Shown: positions 10,101 through 19,476 of the stretch, one piece after another | Position numbering within the stretch: position 1 is the first letter of the stretch | Layout: each line of letters opens with the position of its first letter | Source: Actinomycetota bacterium | Lineage (GTDB): Bacteria; Actinomycetota; Aquicultoria; JACQXZ01 | Direction: 5' to 3' | Assembly (NCBI GenBank): GCA_016208465.1 | Contig: JACQXZ010000029.1 | Location: 1-37,612 of the forward strand | Length of the DNA stretch: 37,612 bases | The notes under the pieces: generated by a model | Databases searched by the model: none | Told to the model about the DNA's origin: nothing | What the model saw: only the letters and a program-made list of their open reading frames with translations | Position numbers and translations under genes: made by a program

Positions 10101-10687
10101 ACTTCCTGCTCCCTTATAGCAATCTCTAAATCGGACACATCAAGTTCACCTGAGATGAGTTTGGGAAGTAAAAGGTCTCGGGTTCTGCGGAGGTTATCGT
10201 TCTTTTTTCTCAATAAACTCATTTGATTCAATAATAATCCTACCAATTGATTGAAATGCTTTAAAGTCTGGCTTGTAGGAATAATGACTTTTTGCTCTTT
10301 TAGAAACTTAAAATGCCGCGCATATGCAAAATCCGACAGATCGATATTTTTAATAGCATAGTAAAAATAGGCGGGCATTAAATCCTCATTACTTGGATAT
10401 AATAATTGTGTTCCATCAGCCCCGCTTGCAAATGGAAAATCAACATATTTGATAATTCGAGTATGGTCCCCAAAAACGATAATTGGTAATGGATCTGAAT
10501 GTAAAGCATCAGATTCATTTGTATAACCACCTATAAATGTTGAGCTTTGATCAATAGATGGTATTGAACCTTGCTCAAGATAGTCCTCTTTCTTAATTTT
10601 TAGCTTTCGCTTTATCTTGCACAGGAGTTCTCCAACTTTTTTAACTTCCCATCCCTCGGGAATCTTGCCCAATTCTGAATTTATCAT
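10097..10687 (-). CDS. hsdS: Type I restriction specificity subunit HsdS, C-terminal half (TRD2)
   Basis: 'NSELGKIPEGWEVKKVGELL' is the usual TRD2 start in HsdS; C-terminal coiled coil and 'RRTRDLLLPKLISGELDVSDLEI'. Confidence 0.85.
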   Translation of the reverse strand: MINSELGKIPEGWEVKKVGELLCKIKRKLKIKKEDYLEQGSIPSIDQSSTFIGGYTNESDALHSDPLPIIVFGDHTRIIKYVDFPFASGADGTQLLYPSNEDLMPAYFYYAIKNIDLSDFAYARHFKFLKEQKVIIPTSQTLKHFNQLVGLLLNQMSLLRKKNDNLRRTRDLLLPKLISGELDVSDLEIAIREQEV

Positions 10688-10703
10688 CTTTCCGCCAGAA
10701 GAC

Positions 10704-11645
10704 TTATATCCCCTCCCTGATAAGGGAGGGGATAGGGTGGGTTCTCTTTTTACTCTTAACCCTCTCTGCTAAATCCAAATAAACACCTTCTGTGTTAGAT
10801 AAAACTTCACTATTTTGATAACGAATAATTTCTATACCATATTTCTTTTGCAAGATATCTGCACGCAATTCATCATATTTTTCCTGAAAGGCATGTGTGT
10901 CACCGTCAATTTCTATTCCAAGCAATAGCTCAGAACAATAAAAATCGACAATAAAATTTTCTAATGGTTTCTGACGGGTAAATTTTAATCCACCGAACTG
11001 TTTCCTTGAAAAAATTTCCCACATCTTTTTTTCTGCAACAGTTGGATTCTTGCGATTTTGACGGGCATATTCTTTCAATTTTGTGTTATAGGGAATATAT
11101 TTAACCCCCTCTAACTCCCCCTTATCAGGGGGAGAAACTGGAAATTCAAAATTGACAAACCACTCCTGATAAATTCTCTGTGCCATTTCTTCAAGGACTT
11201 TAATCCGACGGGTATTGTTTTCAATGAGGTCGTCGTAAGCGGAGAGGATGGAAGAAACTCTGCGCTGATCTGGTAAATCATGAATATTGACATCCAAATT
11301 GTCCAAATGATTACGGTTTAAAGTAGGCACTCCTGCACCAGCGTTGTAATTCGCTAACGGCAAAGTCCTGAGCAAATAATAAACATACCGAGGAAGATTG
11401 TCTTTGAAATCTTTAACCCACAATGATGTATTATGCGGCCAATATTTTCGAGTAATATATTGAACTGTTCCTAATGATCCACTGCGACCTGTGACTACAC
11501 CGGGAGGATTTTGTTTATACTCGTTGTGAAACCCGATGATAGACGTAGAACCCACAACAGGAAACTCACCCTCGACCATTTCTGATTTGGGTAAATCGTA
11601 TCCTCTTTGAAGAGTTACAAATTCTTTAAACTTAATTCGATTCAT
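10704..11645 (-). CDS. HsdS N-terminal half (TRD1 plus central coil) fused in frame to a DUF559 endonuclease domain
   Basis: N-terminal HsdS: '[35 protein letters not shown]...[47 protein letters not shown]'; then '[11 protein letters not shown]' (translated repeat) and '[54 protein letters not shown]...[13 protein letters not shown]' (DUF559). Confidence 0.88.
   Translation of the reverse strand: MNRIKFKEFVTLQRGYDLPKSEMVEGEFPVVGSTSIIGFHNEYKQNPPGVVTGRSGSLGTVQYITRKYWPHNTSLWVKDFKDNLPRYVYYLLRTLPLANYNAGAGVPTLNRNHLDNLDVNIHDLPDQRRVSSILSAYDDLIENNTRRIKVLEEMAQRIYQEWFVNFEFPVSPPDKGELEGVKYIPYNTKLKEYARQNRKNPTVAEKKMWEIFSRKQFGGLKFTRQKPLENFIVDFYCSELLLGIEIDGDTHAFQEKYDELRADILQKKYGIEIIRYQNSEVLSNTEGVYLDLAERVKSKKRTHPIPSLIREGI
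10710..11134 (-). mobile_element. Putative DUF559-nuclease element B (about 425 bp) inserted in hsdS, with terminal inverted repeats
   Basis: Ends: CCCCTCCCTGATAAGGGAGGGGATAGGGTGGGTT (10710-10742) and, reverse complement, TCCCCCTGATAAGGGGGAGTTAGAGGGGGTT (~11101-11134); same architecture and nearly the same length as element A. Confidence 0.65.
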
Positions 11646-11651
11646 TATTGT

Positions 11652-13235
11652 TTACCTATTTAATATCTTTTGAATGTTATCAGCAATCGTACTTTCAAGT
11701 TCCTTAGATTCACTGTTAAGCACTTCCAGTTCTTCATTCAGTTCTTCAAGACGTTCTTTAAAATCAAATCCATCGCCTTCTTCATTAACTACACCCACAT
11801 ATCGTCCAGGATTTAAACTCCAGCCTTGTTCTTCAATTTCCTTCAAGGTTGCAACTTTACACAAACCAGCAATATCTTGATATTTATCTTTCGGGAATGT
11901 TTCTTTAGTAAGTTTTTCACTGCCATGTGTAATTTCAATATTCTCACCTCTATACAAACGAACAATATTGGTAATGAATTCTATTTGTTCCGGTAAAAAT
12001 TCACGATGTGCCCGGTCAGTCTGGGTGTAAATCTTACGGGCATCTATGAAAAGAACTTTATCTTTTCTGTCTGTTTCTTTCTTGCCTTTATCCAGAAACC
12101 ACAATGTGCAGGGCAGTGTAACCGTATAAAAGAAATTAGAACCAACAGCAATCATTACATCAACGGCTCTGTCTTCAATCAATTTTTTTCGCAATTCCAA
12201 TTCACTTGCCCGGGCATCGCTGGCTGAATTAGCCATAACAAATCCAGCCCGTCCTTTTTCATTTAAAGCGCTATAGAAAAGCTGAATCCAGAGATAATTA
12301 CCGTTATCCACTGAAGGCATACTAAATGGAAAACGCCTTCTGTCATTTTTAATACGCTCTTTATCAATCCTGTTTACATTAAATGGAGGATTAGCCATTA
12401 CAAAATCAAAATTGCCAACCATATCGTGCAGGTCTTCATAGTAGGAATTGCCCTGTAAAACATCACCGGAAAGACCATGAACAGCAAGGTTCATTTTGCA
12501 GAGATTAACTGTTTCTCTGGTCTTCTCCTGTCCATAAATGCTGATTTCATCAATTGCCCGTTTTTTGTGTTCTTCAACGAATTCAGCGCTCTGAACAAAC
12601 ATACCGCCTGAACCGCAAGCAGGGTCAAATATTTTTCCGTGAAACGGTTGAATCACAGAGACAATCAACTTAACAACAGAGGTGGGAGTAAAGAATTCGC
12701 CTCCCTGTGAACCCTCATTCATAGCAAATTTACCTAAGAAATATTCATAAATCTTACCAAACGCATCTCCTTCAATATCTTCAGAGATTGATGACATAAG
12801 TTTTATCAATTCAACCAAGAGGCTGTTCTTAAATCTGTTATATGTCTTTGGAAGCACACCTTTAAGGTCTTCGTTTTCACGTTCAATTGCCTTCATTGCT
12901 TCATTTATTGCTCTTCCAATGTCAGCGCCTTCAGGAAGGTTTAAAAGTTGTGAAAATCTTGCTTCATCGGGAAGATACATAACCCCGGCAGCCTGATAAT
13001 CTGTTTTACCAATCTTACGACGAGTGCTTGATTTTCCTGCCTTCGCTGAAGCTTCGGCAGACAAGTCAGAAAATATTCTCTGCTGTTTGCTAAAACGATA
13101 ATCTGCATATCTTAAAAAGATGAGACCTAAAACTGGCGGAGAGTATTCCGATGATTTTAAATCAGAATTTGCCCGTAATTCATCTGCTACGTTCCACAAT
13201 CGTTTTTCCAATTCAGCAATATGATTTTTTGCCAT
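11652..13235 (-). CDS. hsdM: Type I restriction-modification DNA methyltransferase subunit HsdM
   Basis: 527 aa: '[50 protein letters not shown]', '[13 protein letters not shown]'. Confidence 0.95.
   Translation of the reverse strand: MAKNHIAELEKRLWNVADELRANSDLKSSEYSPPVLGLIFLRYADYRFSKQQRIFSDLSAEASAKAGKSSTRRKIGKTDYQAAGVMYLPDEARFSQLLNLPEGADIGRAINEAMKAIERENEDLKGVLPKTYNRFKNSLLVELIKLMSSISEDIEGDAFGKIYEYFLGKFAMNEGSQGGEFFTPTSVVKLIVSVIQPFHGKIFDPACGSGGMFVQSAEFVEEHKKRAIDEISIYGQEKTRETVNLCKMNLAVHGLSGDVLQGNSYYEDLHDMVGNFDFVMANPPFNVNRIDKERIKNDRRRFPFSMPSVDNGNYLWIQLFYSALNEKGRAGFVMANSASDARASELELRKKLIEDRAVDVMIAVGSNFFYTVTLPCTLWFLDKGKKETDRKDKVLFIDARKIYTQTDRAHREFLPEQIEFITNIVRLYRGENIEITHGSEKLTKETFPKDKYQDIAGLCKVATLKEIEEQGWSLNPGRYVGVVNEEGDGFDFKERLEELNEELEVLNSESKELESTIADNIQKILNR
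13037..13064. repeat. Small imperfect palindrome embedded in the hsdM reading frame
   Basis: CTGCCTTCGCTGAAGCTTCGGCAGACAAG translates on the minus strand as [11 protein letters not shown], interrupting an otherwise HsdM-like stretch. Confidence 0.5.
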
Positions 13236-13414
13236 ATAAAACTCCCTATTTGTTTTCTTCCTTTAATCATCTATTAATTTTAACACACTCAAAAATACTT
13301 ATAAATGAATGCCGAACGGGCAAATGGACGCGGACATTATAGCTTATTCTCTCTAAAAAAGATCACCGCGCCCTGAGCGCAGTTGAAGGGGTCGCTTACG
13401 ATGACAAAATACAC

Positions 13415-14137
13415 TCAGCCAATTTCTCCATTTATAAACGCTTTTGTTCTTTGGTCTCTTGGGAATTTGAATATTTCTTTATTCCCCGTCTCCACTATCT
13501 CGCCGTCAAACAGAAAAATAACTTTTTCGGCAAACCTTTCTGCCTGAAACATATTATGCGTCGTAAGAACTACGGTTTTTCCTTCGTTCTTTATTTTTTC
13601 AATAACCTTTTCAAAAACAGCTACATTTTTTGGATCAAGATTAGAAGTTGGCTCGTCAAAAAGCCACACCTCGGGCTCAATTACAAGAAGTCTCGCGATG
13701 GCTAACAATTGTTTTTCTCCGCCTGAGAGTTTTGACGAACTATCTCTGGTATTCAGTCCAACCAGATCTGCCGCACGCTTTACTTTCTCTTCAACATTAT
13801 TTCTAATTCCTCTTATTCTTAAACCATAGGCAATATTTTCATAGACAGATTCGTTGAAAACTATACTTCTCTGAAAAACCACACCGATTCTTCTTCTTAT
13901 TTCTACTTTTTTATCCTCCGGCAGTTTAAATACGTCTTCTCCTTCAAAAAGAACTTTTCCGCTTGTTGGTTTTTCCAGTAAATCCAGAATTCTCATAAGA
14001 GTTGTTTTCCCAGCGCCGTTCGTTCCTATAATAACCAGAACTTTTCCTTTTTCAACTATAAAGTTTATGTTTTTCAAAACCTGTTTGTCTTTATAATTTT
14101 TACACAGATTTCTAACCTCTATTCCATTCTCTTTCAT
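13415..14137 (-). CDS. tupC: Tungstate (molybdate-type) ABC transporter ATP-binding protein
   Basis: Walker A 'IGTNGAGKTTLMRIL', 'KLSGGEKQLLAIARLL', 'WLFDEPTSNLDP'; operon with TupB/TupA-like proteins. Confidence 0.88.
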   Translation of the reverse strand: MKENGIEVRNLCKNYKDKQVLKNINFIVEKGKVLVIIGTNGAGKTTLMRILDLLEKPTSGKVLFEGEDVFKLPEDKKVEIRRRIGVVFQRSIVFNESVYENIAYGLRIRGIRNNVEEKVKRAADLVGLNTRDSSSKLSGGEKQLLAIARLLVIEPEVWLFDEPTSNLDPKNVAVFEKVIEKIKNEGKTVVLTTHNMFQAERFAEKVIFLFDGEIVETGNKEIFKFPRDQRTKAFINGEIG

Positions 14138-14784
14138 TTTTCCTCGCTTGCACTAAAAACGGTTAAGGCATAGTTAACAAAAAATGAAATTAAAATTAAG
14201 ATTACGCCCAACGTCAACGCAAACTTAAATTCTCCTTTGCTTGTCTCGCTGACAATTGCAGTTGTCAAAGTTCTGGTGTGAAATTTTATGTTTCCCCCAA
14301 CAATTATTATGGCGCCTACTTCAGAAATTGTTCTTCCAAATCCGGTAACTATCGCAATCATAATTCCGTGCCTCGCTTCTTTTATTATCTTTATATAACC
14401 TTGAAGCGTTGTCGCGCCTAAAGAAATAATCGTTTCTTTTATTGCCTTCTCTACTCTCTCTATAACGTTTATGCTAATACCTGTTATTATTGGTAAAGCT
14501 AATATTACCTGAGCAATAATCATTGCTGTTGGGGTATAAAGTAAATCGAGACCGCCAAGAAAACCGTTCCTCGACAGGATTAGATACAGTACTAATCCCA
14601 CCACCACAGGAGGCAGTCCCATAAAAGTATGGATTAAATTTACAATTAATTTCTTTCCGTAAAAATTTTTAAAAGAAATAATGGAGGCAAGGAAAATAGA
14701 CATAATAGAGGCAATAAAAACAGCGGTTAAAGAAATTTTTAATGATAAAAAAGTTATGAATAAAATTTCACTATTCATATTCAA
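14134..14784 (-). CDS. tupB: Tungstate ABC transporter permease
   Basis: 216 aa: 'TFMGLPPVVVGLVLYLILSRNGFLGGLDLLYTPTAMIIAQVILALPIITG', 'GFGRTISEVGAIIIVGGNI'. Confidence 0.92.
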   Translation of the reverse strand: MNMNSEILFITFLSLKISLTAVFIASIMSIFLASIISFKNFYGKKLIVNLIHTFMGLPPVVVGLVLYLILSRNGFLGGLDLLYTPTAMIIAQVILALPIITGISINVIERVEKAIKETIISLGATTLQGYIKIIKEARHGIMIAIVTGFGRTISEVGAIIIVGGNIKFHTRTLTTAIVSETSKGEFKFALTLGVILILISFFVNYALTVFSASEEK

Positions 14785-15617
14785 TCTCTTATAGATTTTC
14801 CGTAGAGCGGTTTAAAAAGTTGTTCTCCGCTTTTTTTAAAATTTGCTATAAGAGTTTGTCCTTCTTTGCTCATTATCCAGTCTATAAATTTTGCTGCTGC
14901 CGAATAATTTATTTTTGGATTTTTATCAGGATTTACAGCTATAACTCCATAAGGATTTAAAAGAATTTTATCTCCCTCTACAAGTATTTCCAAATCTAAT
15001 TTACTTTTAAGGGAAACAAAAGTTCCTCTGTCAGCCAAAGTGTAACCTTTTTTTTCGCTTGCAATCATTAAAGTATCTCCCATCCCTTTACCAGCCTCTA
15101 TATACCATGCGTCGTTCCTTGAAATATCTTTCCAGATAGAAAGCTCTTTTTTGTGAGTTCCGGAATCATCTCCTCTTGAAATAAAAAGCGTTTGTTTTTC
15201 TGAGATTTTTTTAAAAGCATTCTTTGCGCCGTCTCCTCTTATTCCAGCAGGATCATTCTTTGGACCAACAATAATAAAATCATTATACATAACCCATCTT
15301 CTTTTAATCCCATGTTTCTCTTTCATAAATTTTTCTTCATCCTTGGGAGAATGAACTAAAAGAACATCTCCATCTCCATTTTTTCCCATTTCTAAAGCCT
15401 GCCCAGTGCCAACTGAAATTACCTGAACCTTTATTTTAAATTTTTTCTCAAAATCGGGTAAAAGGTAATCTAAAAGTCCTGAATCATAAGTGCTTGTTGT
15501 AGTTAAGAGAATAAGTTTCTCTTTTGGTTTTTGGGATACACATCCTGAAAACCAAAATATTAACAACGTAAATACTGCTGTTAATTTTAAAAATTTAATT
15601 CCTTTTTTAAAATTCAA
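14781..15617 (-). CDS. tupA: Tungstate-binding lipoprotein (substrate-binding protein); likely TTG start
   Basis: Signal peptide with lipobox 'LLIFWFSGC'; 'LLTTTSTYDSGLLDYLLPDFEKKFKIKVQVISVGTGQALEMGKNGDGDVLLVHSP' is a TupA hallmark. Confidence 0.93.
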   Translation of the reverse strand: MNFKKGIKFLKLTAVFTLLIFWFSGCVSQKPKEKLILLTTTSTYDSGLLDYLLPDFEKKFKIKVQVISVGTGQALEMGKNGDGDVLLVHSPKDEEKFMKEKHGIKRRWVMYNDFIIVGPKNDPAGIRGDGAKNAFKKISEKQTLFISRGDDSGTHKKELSIWKDISRNDAWYIEAGKGMGDTLMIASEKKGYTLADRGTFVSLKSKLDLEILVEGDKILLNPYGVIAVNPDKNPKINYSAAAKFIDWIMSKEGQTLIANFKKSGEQLFKPLYGKSIRD

Positions 15618-15620
15618 ATT

Positions 15621-15660
15621 TTACCCCTCACCCTTCCCTCTCCCGCAAGGGGAGAGGGTT
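15621..15660. repeat. Solo palindromic repeat related to the DUF559-element ends
   Basis: TTACCCCTCACCCTTCCCTCTCCCGCAAGGGGAGAGGG; palindrome CCCTCTCCCGCAAGGGGAGAGGG plus flank, matching the layout of the element A end. Confidence 0.6.
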
Positions 15661-15678
15661 AGAATAGAAAAATAAATT

Positions 15679-16719
15679 TTATCCAAAAAATATTTTTGCT
15701 ATTTCATATATTTCTTTATCCACTTTTTTATTTTTAGAAACAGCTTCACGCAATGGAACTGCATCAATTCTATTGCATCTTAAAGCGGCAATGTTTCCAA
15801 ATTTTTCTTCGTAAACCAAATCAATTGCTTTTATTCCATAACGGGTTGCCAGAATTCTGTCATAAGCAGTCGGAGTGCCGCCTCGCTGAACATGACCTAA
15901 AATAGTCGTCCTTGTGTCCCAGCCCATCATCTCTTTAATCTTTTTGGCCACATACTCACTGATGCCGCCCAAAGTCACATGACCAAAATCATCAACTTTA
16001 TCATCTTTGGTAAAAAATGTATCTTTATCTTTTGGCATTGCGCCTTCAGCCACCACAATAATGCTGAAATGACGATCTCTTTGTCTTCTTTTTTCTAAAA
16101 GAGCGCAAATTTCATTAATATCAAATGGTTCTTCAGGAATAAGAATTATATCAGCTCCGCCGGCAATACCAGCGTAAGTAGCAATCCATCCAGCCTCCCG
16201 ACCCATCACTTCAACCACCATAACCCGATCGTGCGACTCTGCCGTGCTGTGCAGTCTGTCGATTGCTTCAGTCGCAATTGAAACTGCGGTATCAAATCCA
16301 AAAGTCTGGTCTGTTCCGGAAAGATCGTTATCAATAGTTTTTGGTACGCCAACAACATTCAAACCTGTATCAAAAAGTTTACTGGCAACTCCTAAAGTAT
16401 CATCCCCGCCTATTGCTATTAACGCATAGAGCCCTAATTCCTTAAAATTATTGATCGCTTTGTTCATTAGCTCTGGACTTTTGGTTGGATTAGTTCTTGA
16501 TGTGCCTATAATAGTCCCGCCTCTAATCAAAATTCCCGAAACAGAATCTGCCTCAAGCGGAATAATATTCTTTTCCAAAAGACCAGCCCATCCATTTTTA
16601 ATACCGACAAATTCATAACCATAAGAATTCATTCCTTTTCTGACAATTGCCCTGATAGCGGCATTTAATCCCGGACAATCTCCTCCACCGGTCAAAATTC
16701 CTATTAATTTTTTATCCAT
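15679..16719 (-). CDS. pfkA: 6-phosphofructokinase, probably PPi-dependent (GGDD signature)
   Basis: 346 aa: 'GILTGGGDCPGLNAAIRA', 'GTSRTNP', 'AIGGDDTLGVA', 'GVPKTIDNDLSGTDQTFGFDTA', 'LGHVQRGGTPTAYDR'. Confidence 0.92.
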   Translation of the reverse strand: MDKKLIGILTGGGDCPGLNAAIRAIVRKGMNSYGYEFVGIKNGWAGLLEKNIIPLEADSVSGILIRGGTIIGTSRTNPTKSPELMNKAINNFKELGLYALIAIGGDDTLGVASKLFDTGLNVVGVPKTIDNDLSGTDQTFGFDTAVSIATEAIDRLHSTAESHDRVMVVEVMGREAGWIATYAGIAGGADIILIPEEPFDINEICALLEKRRQRDRHFSIIVVAEGAMPKDKDTFFTKDDKVDDFGHVTLGGISEYVAKKIKEMMGWDTRTTILGHVQRGGTPTAYDRILATRYGIKAIDLVYEEKFGNIAALRCNRIDAVPLREAVSKNKKVDKEIYEIAKIFFG

Positions 16720-17653
16720 TTAATAATCCTCCGTTGAATACGTGAGACGTAAAAATATCTATTTTATCCATCACAACCTGCTTCATTGCTTTTCTGCCAG
16801 CCCCGATTATTTTTCTGGGATCAAAAACTTCCGGATTAAGGCTTAAGAATTCCCTGACGCCGGCGGTAAAAGCAAGTCTTAAATCAGTATCAATGTTTAT
16901 CTTTGTTACGCCTAATGAAATTGCTTTTTTTATATCTTCAAGCGGGACACCTTTAGCCGCGCCAAGTTGAGCGCCATATTTATTTGCTTTTTCGACAATT
17001 TCAGGAATTACGCTTGACGCGCCGTGAAGAACTATTGGAATAGAAATTCTTTTCCTGATTTCTTCGAGCCTTTCAAATGCCAGTTTTGCTTCGCCCTTAA
17101 ATTTATAAGCTCCATGAGAAGTGCCTATAGCAATCGCGAGTGTATCACAACCGGTCTCCTCAACAAATTTCTCCGCTTCATCAGGATCCGTCAGAATCGC
17201 GTCTCTCTCAGCGACTGAAATATTGTCTTCAATTCCGCTTAACCGTCCTAACTCAGCCTCAACTGAAACTCCCTTAGCATGAGCTATCTCGACTATTTCT
17301 TTTGTAATTGTTATATTCTCTTCAAGCGGCGCATGAGAACCATCAATCATTACCGAAGTCCACCCATTGTTCAGACAATCAATAACTATATTTTTGTCTT
17401 GACCATGATCTAAATGGAGTGAAACCGGAATATCCGCGTTTTCTGCCATAATTCTAACGATAGCAGATAACTCTTTTATTCCGGCATATTTTATCGCGCT
17501 TTCAGAGGTAGCAATAATTACCGGAGATTTTTTCTCTTCAGCCGCCTGAATAATTGCCTGAGTTATTTCTAAATTGCTTGTATTGAATGCTCCTACGCAA
17601 TAACCACCCTTTTGTGCTCCTTTCTGGATTTTTTTATTGTCCGCTAAGCTCAT
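16712..17653 (-). CDS. fba: Class II fructose-bisphosphate aldolase
   Basis: 'YCVGAFNTSNLEITQAII', 'VSLHLDHGQD', 'SVMIDGSHAPLEENI', 'VSVEAELGRLSGIED', 'VLHGASSV', 'KINIDTDLRLAFTAGVREFL'. Confidence 0.95.
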   Translation of the reverse strand: MSLADNKKIQKGAQKGGYCVGAFNTSNLEITQAIIQAAEEKKSPVIIATSESAIKYAGIKELSAIVRIMAENADIPVSLHLDHGQDKNIVIDCLNNGWTSVMIDGSHAPLEENITITKEIVEIAHAKGVSVEAELGRLSGIEDNISVAERDAILTDPDEAEKFVEETGCDTLAIAIGTSHGAYKFKGEAKLAFERLEEIRKRISIPIVLHGASSVIPEIVEKANKYGAQLGAAKGVPLEDIKKAISLGVTKINIDTDLRLAFTAGVREFLSLNPEVFDPRKIIGAGRKAMKQVVMDKIDIFTSHVFNGGLLNG

Positions 17654-17662
17654 TTTTCCTCC

Positions 17663-17796
17663 CTAACCCGAACAAGTCGGAACTAAAAGTCACAAGTTGC
17701 AAGTCACAGGTCACAAGCTAAAAATTTCTTCACTTGTGACTTGTGTCCTTGTGACTTTGTGACCCGTCTTATGTGTTCTGCCAAAAATTACACGTT
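17663..17796. repeat. Dispersed GTCACAAG palindromic repeat, copy 1
   Basis: CCTAACCCGAACAAGTCGGAACTAAAAGTCACAAGTTGCAAGTCACAGGTCACAAG...CTTGTGACTTGTGTCCTTGTGACTTTGTGACCC...TTCTGCCAAAAATTACACG; copies at 21436-21540 and 33756-34065. Confidence 0.85.
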
Positions 17797-17841
17797 TTAT
17801 AACTAATGGACTAACTTCTAAACTCCCTAACCTCCCAATTT

Positions 17842-19197
17842 TCACTCCCACTCTATCGTGCTCGGTGGCTAAAGTAAAATAGCAAATGACTGCCAAAGCG
17901 CTTTATAAAGACCTGCTCTTTTTATCTCTTCTGTCACAATTGAATCCGCTTCTCTTAAGATTTCAAGTCTTTCTTTGGTTACATCTCCGATAATTCTTAT
18001 TGCCAGACCCGGTCCGGGAAACGGCTGGCGCCAGACTATTTCTTCAGGAAGACCTAATTCTTCTCCAACAATCCTGACTTCATCCTTAAAAAGCTGACGC
18101 AAAGGTTCGATTAGTTTAAAATCATGTTTAAGAGGTATTCCGCCAACATTATGATGTGTTTTTATTTTGACCGCTTCAGAGGTTCCGCTTTCGATTACAT
18201 CCGGATAAAGTGTTCCCTGAACTAAAAATTTTGTATCTTTTTCTTTCCTTGCAAATTTCTCAAAAGTGCGAATAAACTCTTCTCCAATAATTATCCTTTT
18301 CTGCTCAGGATCTGTTATGTTTTTTAATTTATTTAAAAAATGATCCTCGGCTTTAATATGAACCAGATTAATATGAAAATGCTCTTTAAAAGTGCTTTCA
18401 ACCTGCTCGGCTTCACCTTTGCGCAATAATCCATGATCAACAAAAACACAAGTTAGTTTATCTCCAACCGCTTTATGGACTAAAACTGCCGCTACCGCTG
18501 AATCAACCCCGCCGCTTAAACCGCAAATAATTTTATTGTCACCAACAACTTTTCTAACATAGTCAACAGACTGTTCAACAATTGAAACTGTTGTCCACGA
18601 AGGAATACACTCACAGGCTTCGTAAAAAAAATTCTTTAAAATATCCATTCCTGCCGGCGTATGAATTACTTCAGGATGAAACTGGACACCGTAGAGTTTA
18701 CTTTCATTATCTTCCATTGCTGCAATTGATATATTGTGCGTATGGGCAACTGGCTTAAAGCCGGCGGGAACTTTTTTAACAGAATCGCGATGACTCATCC
18801 AGACTGTTTGGGTTAGAGGAATTTCTTTAAATAACAGTGTATCGGGATAAGCTGTTAACTCAGTTTTACCGTATTCACTTTTGCCGGTATGAACAACTTC
18901 TCCGCCTAACTGAACAGCCATAAGCTGCATACCATAACAAATTCCCAAAATCGGTATCCCTAAATTGAAAATTTCAGGATCGCAAAAAAGAGCATTTTCA
19001 GAGTAAACACTCGAAGGACCGCCGGAAAGAATTAATCCTTTGGGTTTACGCGCTTTTATTTCTTCAATAGAGGTGTTGTAAGGAATAATTTCAGAATAAA
19101 TTTTACATTCTCTTACACGCCGCGCGATTAACTGACTGTATTGAGCGCCAAAATCTAAAACTAATATAATTTGCTGATGATTACTCATATATCTCAC
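17842..19197 (-). pseudogene. guaA: GMP synthase (glutamine-hydrolysing) with an internal deletion near the C-terminus (ORF 17869-19197 plus residual tail 17842-17868)
   Basis: Full GATase and ATP-PPase domains ('GGPSSVY', '[10 protein letters not shown]', '[19 protein letters not shown]', '[18 protein letters not shown]'), then '...[13 protein letters not shown]' + TAG + in-frame 'PPSTIEWE' + TGA. PPgTIEWE is the GuaA C-terminus; the ~65-70 residues normally between are missing. Confidence 0.85.
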
Positions 19198-19267
19198 GCC
19201 TAGTTTGTTGTTAAGTAAATTTTTTCTTTTTACTTATATCTCAGATTAATCCCTTGTCTTGTTTGTA

Positions 19268-19475
19268 AACTTAAAATTCAAAACGCAAAAGGTAAAACCA
19301 CAATTCAAAAGTCAAAATTAGTCGGGAGTCTATTAGTTAATAGTAATACTGTCAATACTTTACTCTTCACTATCGACTTCAACAGTTTTAAATTTTTACT
19401 TGTAGTTTTGATTTTTGAGATTTGACTTTTGACTTCTCTCACGCCTTACGTTTCACATCTTACGCCTTACGTATT
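19268..19475. repeat. AT-rich inverted repeat (AATTCAAAAGTCAAAATTA / TTTTGATTTTTGAGATTTGACTTTTGACTT) plus CTTACGTTTCACATCTTACGCCTTACG unit
   Basis: Complementary words on both sides of the guaA-guaB3 intergenic region; similar units at 28862-29118 and 22632-22665. Confidence 0.55.
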
Positions 19476-19476
19476 T

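Noticed and set aside
17842-17871. Stop-codon recoding (TAG read-through) in guaA
   Set aside because: Even with read-through, ~65-70 conserved residues would still be missing; no other in-frame TAG recoding seen in the window's genes.
17711-17896. ORF 17711-17896 as a gene
   Set aside because: It runs through the guaA deletion junction and the GTCACAAG repeat in another frame; no recognisable family.
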